Positions 58,408 through 64,000 of a stretch of 64,000 bases of DNA are shown here, piece after piece. The translations under genes and the position numbers were made by a program. The stretch is taken from positions 31,053,119-31,117,118 of the forward strand of contig NC_068350.1 in assembly GCF_014633365.1 (NCBI RefSeq), given 5' to 3'. Position 1 is the stretch's first letter, and each line of letters opens with the position of its first letter. The DNA comes from Diospyros lotus. Taxonomy: Eukaryota; Streptophyta; Magnoliopsida; Ericales; Ebenaceae. Under the pieces are notes generated by a model. That model saw only the letters and a program-made list of their open reading frames with translations. It was not told the origin of the DNA and did no database searches.

Positions 58408-60938
58408 TGTAAGAACCCATATTTTCGTAAGGTTGCAACATAATTTAAACAAGTTTAGAATACCGAAAAATTGGCTTGATAGCAGTTATAAGTACTGAAT
58501 CAACTGCAGGGAATGTCTCGGAGTGAAATTGTCTAAGAAAAATGATATGGTCTCGATGAGCATTCCGAGATAAGATTTATGGTATCGAAAGAAATCGGAT
58601 CGGGAATGATTTTTGGTATAGCTAAAATGCAACTACCATTTAGGCTGTAAAATCGAATTGTCATAAGGGACTTCCGGGAAGTCAACGAAAGCCTGAGGGG
58701 GCTCAAGTTTTTCGTAATGAGCAACCCTTCAGTGGTTTCGGGATAAAACGATAGCCCGGTGAGGATACTGGGACGGAATCATCATTATCGAGTAATCTTG
58801 GATTATAAATTTTACTTTTTCGATATTGAAACTCAAATTAATTCAGTGTTTGAGGGTGTGACTGCAATTAGAAAATTATCCCAATGAATTTAGGATGTAA
58901 TTTGAGGTTTAAAGGTATAAATTTTCTTATGTAATATATAGTTATATATATATATGCACGCGTGTGTGTGTGTGCGTGGATGGCAGCTATCCCTCTGCAA
59001 CTTACCCATCCCTTACAACTCCAAATCTCAATGCCCTGCAAGATTTGGAAGGTTTTGCACTCAAGGAAGAATGGTCGAGGCAGGTGTGAGGCAGTGGTGT
59101 GAGCCTATAAATAGAGGAATAGTGGAGACAGTGAGAGAAGCAAGAATGGAAATGAAGAAGAGAGCTAACCGTGGCCGAGAGAGAGTGATAGCTCGTGGGA
59201 GCTTGGTCGAGAGCTCGAGAGATGGCAAGATCGGTGGGTGTGGCTGAAGCGGAGGCCAATCTTGGGAGAGAGATGGCTAAACTCAGCCATGGCAGTGAGC
59301 TCCAAGCGGCCATGGCCGACGCATAAGCTCGCATGGAGCAGGGCAGCAGCATCAAGCTGCGACGGTGTGCGGTTGGCAAATGCGAGGCAGAGGCAACGTC
59401 GCACGGCGCGGTGGTGCTTGGAGGCGGCATGGGTGGCTGAAGACCTCGGCAATGGCTGGTTGGATTGGCTATGGCAGCCGAGCGAACCAGCGCACAGTGG
59501 TGGTTGCGGGTGGCGGAGTAGCAACGCGATGGTGCGTGCGTACGTGAGGTCGGCAGCGGCTGTGCATGGCCGAGGAAGTTGCAGGCAGCGCGCAGGTCGG
59601 GTGAAGAAGAAGGCAAATAGGAGAAGAAGAATAAAGAAAAGGAAAAGAAAAAGAAAAAGAAAGAAAGGAAAAGAAAGAAAATAGGAAAAAATATAGAAAA
59701 ATCCTAGAAAAATGGGTAAGGGAGATTTATTAATATTCCAGAAATTTTGGGCGAGGAAATGGTTCAGGCAAACGTTTCGAGGATATGACACACATACCGA
59801 GGAAGCCTGAGAGGCTAAGTTAAGGTAAGTAAAATTCTTTAGAAAATTTTAAAAATTCAAGAATATTATTTTCTGAATTGTCATAATGAAATATTTGAGA
59901 AATATTTAGTTTAGATTTATTGAGATAAAAATAAAGAAAATGCAAGAAATTATGAAAAAATAAGTTTTAATGCTTATTTAAATAAACATGGTGATTAGGA
60001 TGCTTTGAGGCTTGAGTTGAAGTGACTTGTGCGAATTTTGAGGTTGACACGCAAATTGAGATGATGCACGAATTTTGAGGCAAGATACAAATATCGAGAT
60101 AGCTCGATAAGCTTGAGAAGGTAAGTGGTACTTTCCAACTGGATTTAGTTTTATGGAAAATGTTTGGTTTGTAAGCGGTTCAACCCAAAACCCGATTTTA
60201 AGTAAATGATTTTATCATGTTGTCATGCATTGATATGAATATATCATGTAGATTGCATTTACATGTATTGATGATGAAATGTGCATATGTTCATGATGAT
60301 ATTATTGATCATGCATCGCATAAGGGTTTGAAATTATGGACTGACACCACTGCTCTGCCAATGGTGCACCCATACACCTCGGCCTAGTAAGGAGACTGTA
60401 AAAATGGGGAACAGCAGTTGGGTGCGGTCGACTTAAACCGAAATGATATGGAAATGACATTTTGCATTTTGCATTCATGCACGAAAGATGTTTTCTGTTC
60501 CCTTATTTAGATGATTCATCATCTAACTTGGGCTTTACCCTTGGAATATTTAAACGTTCCAGATGGAGATTGTAGCAGATACAAGGATGAATGAGGCATG
60601 AAATGGCACTTAGCAGAGTACATGATGAATGGAATGTATGTTATGTAACCTATGTATTTAAGTTCTGCTACTTTAAACTCTGAACGTTTTGAGGAATGAT
60701 AATGTATAATCTTATGGTTAATGAGGATGTAAGAATTAATTTATGATTAATGTTAAGATATTAGGTTCGATTCTAGTTTCCGCATTTGTTGTGCATGATG
60801 ATTCTCTTTCGAGAAAGTGTATGAAAATTTTGAGATAGATATGAGGAATGATATGATTTAGCTTTAAGTTTGAAAGAAAAATTTATTATCCCATAATTGT
60901 CCCAAGTTATAACGCGCCCGAGAAAGCAGGGTGTTACA
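58408..60938 (+). mobile_element. 3' LTR, complete (2531 bp)
   Basis: TGTAAGAACCC to AGGGTGTTACA. It contains TATAAATAGAGG (59107), a GC-rich transcribed region (59240-59600), a purine-rich tract at 59600-59700, and a TGGG-CTTTA-CCCT hairpin followed by AACGTTCCAGATGG near 60530-60570. Frames of up to about 208 residues at 59002-59791 are LTR sequence on either strand without homology that I recognise. Confidence 0.9.
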
Positions 60939-61137
60939 ATAACAAATATTACATCATTCGTCTAGGGCTTACCACTCATACACTTTCAAAATGAAAGGTT
61001 CCAATACCACAAATACAAAAAGAAGCCCTCCAAATTACACCCATAGATCTTTGAGGTCGGGACATCTCTGTACACATCTAACCAGAACTCGCCCCACTTA
61101 CTTATCTTCCACGTACCTAGAATGAAAAAAACAAGGG

Positions 61138-61153
61138 TGAGCCACAAGGCTCA
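61138..61153 (-). promoter_or_regulatory. Conserved LTR stem-loop, minus strand
   Basis: TGAGCC-TTGT-GGCTCA on the minus strand. It is about 357 bp from the LTR end once the inserted element is removed. TTCTAGGTACG follows on the minus strand. Confidence 0.6.
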
Positions 61154-61334
61154 GTAAGCATATAGCAAAAGGGAAGAATCAACAGGTCCATATATGAAGG
61201 CATGAACAACTCGGAGCCAAAAGGAAATCATTACCCGACATATAACACTGACTGGGTTCATGCCTTCTACACTTAACAACAACCTCACAGAAATACCATT
61301 TCTTATTTTTGTTTATGAAACATATTTTTCAAGG

Positions 61335-61350
61335 TAAGCCATAAGGCTTA
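61335..61350 (-). promoter_or_regulatory. Second LTR stem-loop with compensatory changes
   Basis: TAAGCC-TTAT-GGCTTA on the minus strand: both stem arms differ from the canonical stem at paired positions and still pair perfectly. Confidence 0.5.
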
Positions 61351-62644
61351 ACAAGTGTATGAAACAGCAATAACTGGATATGACTAGACTTTCTTGAACA
61401 TCATTCATATCATGCCACATATGGACACACACCAGCCCCAAAAGCATATATGACACACAATCCAATGCCATGTGATTATATCTCACATTACCCTACCATA
61501 AAATCAATGCATGGATGCACACATATGTCTTTGGGGCCCACGTAAGAAAATGCACATAATGGCGCCCAAGACCTTATATACAAACCTGTTGTAGCCAAGG
61601 GCAGACTATCAAAATAAGAACGTGAGCCCAAGGCTCTTATCTCACATCCATCACCATCGCCATCATGTGTCACACTACTCACAATCTCATCAAAGTCACA
61701 AGCTGCTGTGGGCCTCCACCCATAGTCTTACACATCATAAGATTTAGCTGCTGTAGGCCTCCACATACGATCTTACGCACCACAAGCACAAGCCAATTTC
61801 CACCACCATCACCACTGCATGTAAAGGAACCATGCAATGCAACATATAAGGAATGCAATGGCTCTTGCAGCATAAACATGATGACCAGGCCCGCATAAGC
61901 CAAGTATCTGGCCATGCTACGTCCACGGAAGAATCCACACACACACGAATACCCTAATGCATATGCTCGCCTAACATACACAAGTCAGCACTCACAGGAC
62001 AACCGTGTCATGCCAATGCTCACATTCCAATCACACACAAAGCATAAACCCCCCCCTCAATGAATGCAACCCATTATACTACATCACAAAGTGAGGCAAT
62101 ATAGAAACATAATGCCATGTAACACAACCACAAACAATGTTATGATTAATGGCATTCACACATCCTCACTTTGATTTTTCATTAGAGCTCTTGACTCTTC
62201 CACACATTTCACTTTGATTAAGGGAAATTATTCATATAATGATAGTCATGCATCAAGCATGAGTTACCATGGACATGCCAACCAAGATCACTTCTTATTA
62301 ACTTCCCAAATGATTATCATCATGCTTCCTCATGCAACTCAATTATATTTTTATCTCATGAACCCCACGTATATACATATAGGTGTCTTCAACCACATTT
62401 TATCATTTTAGAGGATTGAGGGATATCAAAGGAAGCATTTAAAAACACTTTACATTAGCTATCTTACTTGTTTTGGATTAAGAAAAGCCTTAACCAATTA
62501 AAATCATAACCAAAATATATAATATTATATATGAAATTGAATCCCTCGAAATCTAGATTATGACGCTTCAAACAAATCATAATTTTGAGTTCTATATCAA
62601 AAGTTATGGCCGAAACAACGAGACATGCGTAGAACAATCAAGTT

Positions 62645-62750
62645 GCGACCGAGTCGACTCGGCAAAAATCCGAGTCTACTTGAGCCGAGTCGACTCGCCC
62701 AAAACCGAGCCAACTTGACCTCTTGGACGAGTCGACTTGGCCGAGAACAA
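62645..62750 (-). repeat. GTCGAC repeat cluster
   Basis: GTCGAC at 62653, 62689 and 62731, with diverged copies at 62674 (GTCTAC) and 62709 (GCCAAC). The first two are part of longer palindromes (CCGAGTCGACTCGG, CGAGTCGACTCG). Most steps are 20-22 bp. Confidence 0.8.
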
Positions 62751-63259
62751 AGAAAAATGGACAAAAATCCACCAAAAACCCACAAAATGACCACCAAACC
62801 TCCAAAAACTCTCATTCTAGCTTCCTAACCCACAACACTACAAAAAAATCAGCATTTGGCGACGATTTTTTTTGTATTTTGCAGCAGTTTTTTTGCATTT
62901 TGCGACGGTTCACATAATTTAGCAGCCGCTAAATCAAGCGTCGTGAAGCATTTAGCGGCGGTTTTCAGCAACCGCTGGAATAACCGCCGCTAAATGCTAT
63001 TTTTTGAACCGCCGCAAACTAAGTATTTAGTGGCGGTTTCAAAATATTTAGCTGCGGTTTCGAAACCGCCGCAAAAAAATTGCAAAATATTTGAATTTTA
63101 GTGACGGTTTTGGAATCGGCGCAAAAAATTCAAAATTTTGAATTTTAGCGGCGGTTTTAAAACTACCGCTATTTACCGCACCAGTGCAGTAAAGCAAGGC
63201 TGGGTGCCCCGCCGCTCGTGGGCGCGAGCCCGCACGCCCACGCTTGGCTCCGTTCATGA

Positions 63260-63279
63260 GCGCGGGCTCGAGCCCGCGC
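63260..63279. repeat. 20-bp perfect GC-rich palindrome
   Basis: GCGCGGGCTCGAGCCCGCGC, within a GC-rich block (63190-63310) that stands out from the AT-rich element. A second inverted pair, GGGCGCGAGCCC, lies near 63220. Confidence 0.95.
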
Positions 63280-63342
63280 CTAGCCCCCACCACGTGCGCC
63301 ACGTGGCCATGCTGGAAATTTAATTTTCAACCTCATTTCCCT

Positions 63343-63398
63343 TGATTCAAACCCGCAACCTCCCGTACACGCGCGCGCGTGTGAGACCAGCTGAACTG
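63343..63398 (-). other. tRNA-like module with a GC run inside
   Basis: On the minus strand CAGTTCAGCTGG (63398-63387) resembles the A box with two mismatches. GGTTTGAATCA (63353-63343) resembles the B box with two mismatches. The span is 56 bp, as in tRNA genes. The middle, where the anticodon arm would be, is an alternating CG run. A relic or a tRNA-derived promoter, not a functional tRNA. Confidence 0.5.
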
Positions 63399-64000
63399 TG
63401 AAGCCTCCTTAGTTATTATTCGCACATATAATTTATATACTAAATCAATCCCATTTTCCAAAATTATATTCTATATTTTTTTAAAATAAATTGAAAAACA
63501 TAAATTGATGGATTATTTTTTAAAAGGATAATAGAATAAATTTTAAATAAATTAATTAGATTAATTGATTAAAAAATAAAATAAAGATTTTATATATTTT
63601 TTAAAATTATTAAAATTTTACTGCATGTTTTTTATTTTTTTAAATTAAATTTTTTTAATTATTTAATTATTTTTATTTCTAAATAAAAAATTTAATTTTT
63701 ATTTATTTATTTAATTTTTTAAATTATTTAATTATTTAATATGTTTTAAATATTTGCGGCGGTTTTGAAAAACCGCCACAAATATTAATTAAATTTTATT
63801 TAATTTTTTAATTATTTATTTTTAAATAAAAAAATTAAATTTTATATAATTATTTAATATTTTTAAATATTTGCGACGGTTTTGAAAACCGCCGCAAATA
63901 TTAATTAAAATTTATTTAATTATTTAATTTTATTTTAATTTAGCAACGATTTTTTAAAAATCGTCGCAAAATTTAATTTAATTTTTTAATTAATTATTTA

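Larger units (their letters stand above)
56172..60938 (+). mobile_element. Tekay-like LTR retrotransposon, internally deleted, with target duplication
   Basis: The 5' LTR starts TGTAAGAACCC (56172) and the 3' LTR ends GGGTGTTACA (60938). Both are flanked by ATAAC (56167-56171 and 60939-60943). The 5' LTR survives to about 57195, and the rest of it, the primer site and nearly all coding sequence are gone. The 3' LTR is complete. A purine-rich end typical of Tekay/Del chromoviruses precedes it. Confidence 0.9.
60944..62835 (-). mobile_element. L1-related LTR, minus strand, continuation
   Basis: Continues the sequence cut at 56171. It contains minus-strand stem-loops at 61138-61153 and 61335-61350, repeats of AGCTGC(T)GTGGGCCTCCAC type at 61700-61770, and GTCGAC repeats at 62653-62736. 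The upstream end is cut by CACTA 5. No coding region was recognised. Confidence 0.6.
62836..64000 (+). mobile_element. CACTA transposon 5, left part, runs off the window
   Basis: Starts CACTACAAAAAAATC at 62836 after CAA. Subterminal repeats TTTAGCGGCGGTTTT and AAACCGCCGC follow (62930-63180) and recur at 63750-63970. The first 170 bp match the reverse complement of the right end of CACTA 4, so the two belong to one family in opposite orientation. A tRNA-like module and a GC-rich block lie inside. Confidence 0.88.

Noticed and set aside
59002..59791. Overlapping frames of 148-208 residues on both strands
   Set aside because: They lie in the GC-rich transcribed part of an LTR, overlap each other on both strands, and the paired LTR at 56172 does not preserve them.

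Overview
This is nuclear DNA from a flowering plant, most likely a eudicot, and it is almost entirely a nested stack of transposable elements. The evidence is Athila-type and Tekay-type long terminal repeats (LTRs), Cassandra elements carrying a 5S rRNA segment, several CACTA transposons, an inserted piece of plastid ycf2, and one small intron-containing gene for a secreted cysteine-rich peptide. That peptide gene, a defensin-like gene at 23262-23644, is the only host gene I can support. I cannot name the species.

Layout, left to right. 1-6590: LTR fragments of several families in both orientations, including a truncated 2240-4152 copy of the long LTR at 29011. 6591-8620: a dispersed repeat (called R here) split by a 5'-truncated CACTA element (6673-8277). 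8621-15409: AT-rich DNA, a foldback repeat, more R copies, an LTR fragment with a 23-bp minisatellite, and a Cassandra solo LTR (14658-14874). 15410-21588: a 6.2-kb CACTA element with a CAC target duplication, a decayed transposase gene and the ycf2 insert. 21589-23140: a small array of R units leading up to the peptide gene. 23783-25780: a second dispersed composite repeat (called U). 25900-28610: a CACTA end and a minus-strand Tat-like LTR. 28611-33660: another U copy, a complete 2.5-kb LTR with a primer-binding site, and leader remnants.

33661-41448: an Athila-like Ty3/gypsy element with gag, protease, reverse transcriptase, RNase H, integrase and a 3' LTR. Its 5' end is missing and it carries at least three frameshifts and three in-frame stops. 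41449-50583: minus-strand LTR-element remnants full of TA-rich minisatellites, with a 1.4-kb CACTA element inside. 50584-55636: a U copy broken by a solo LTR (51324-53316) and other insertions. 55637-56009: a Cassandra 5' LTR, primer-binding site and internal region. 56172-60938: a Tekay-like element with an ATAAC target duplication, largely deleted inside. 60944-62835: the continuation of its host LTR. 62836-64000: the start of another CACTA element.

None of the mobile elements looks autonomous. They parasitised each other in sequence, and several insertions can be dated relative to one another because a related copy in the same window supplies the empty site. The most interesting cross-element signals are three. 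First, a stem-loop near the 3' end of many LTRs keeps its pairing through compensatory changes. Second, arrays of the palindrome GTCGAC recur every 20-22 bp in four LTR fragments, upstream of that stem-loop. Third, most stop codons in the CACTA transposase pseudogene are explained by C-to-T change, mostly at CAG codons.
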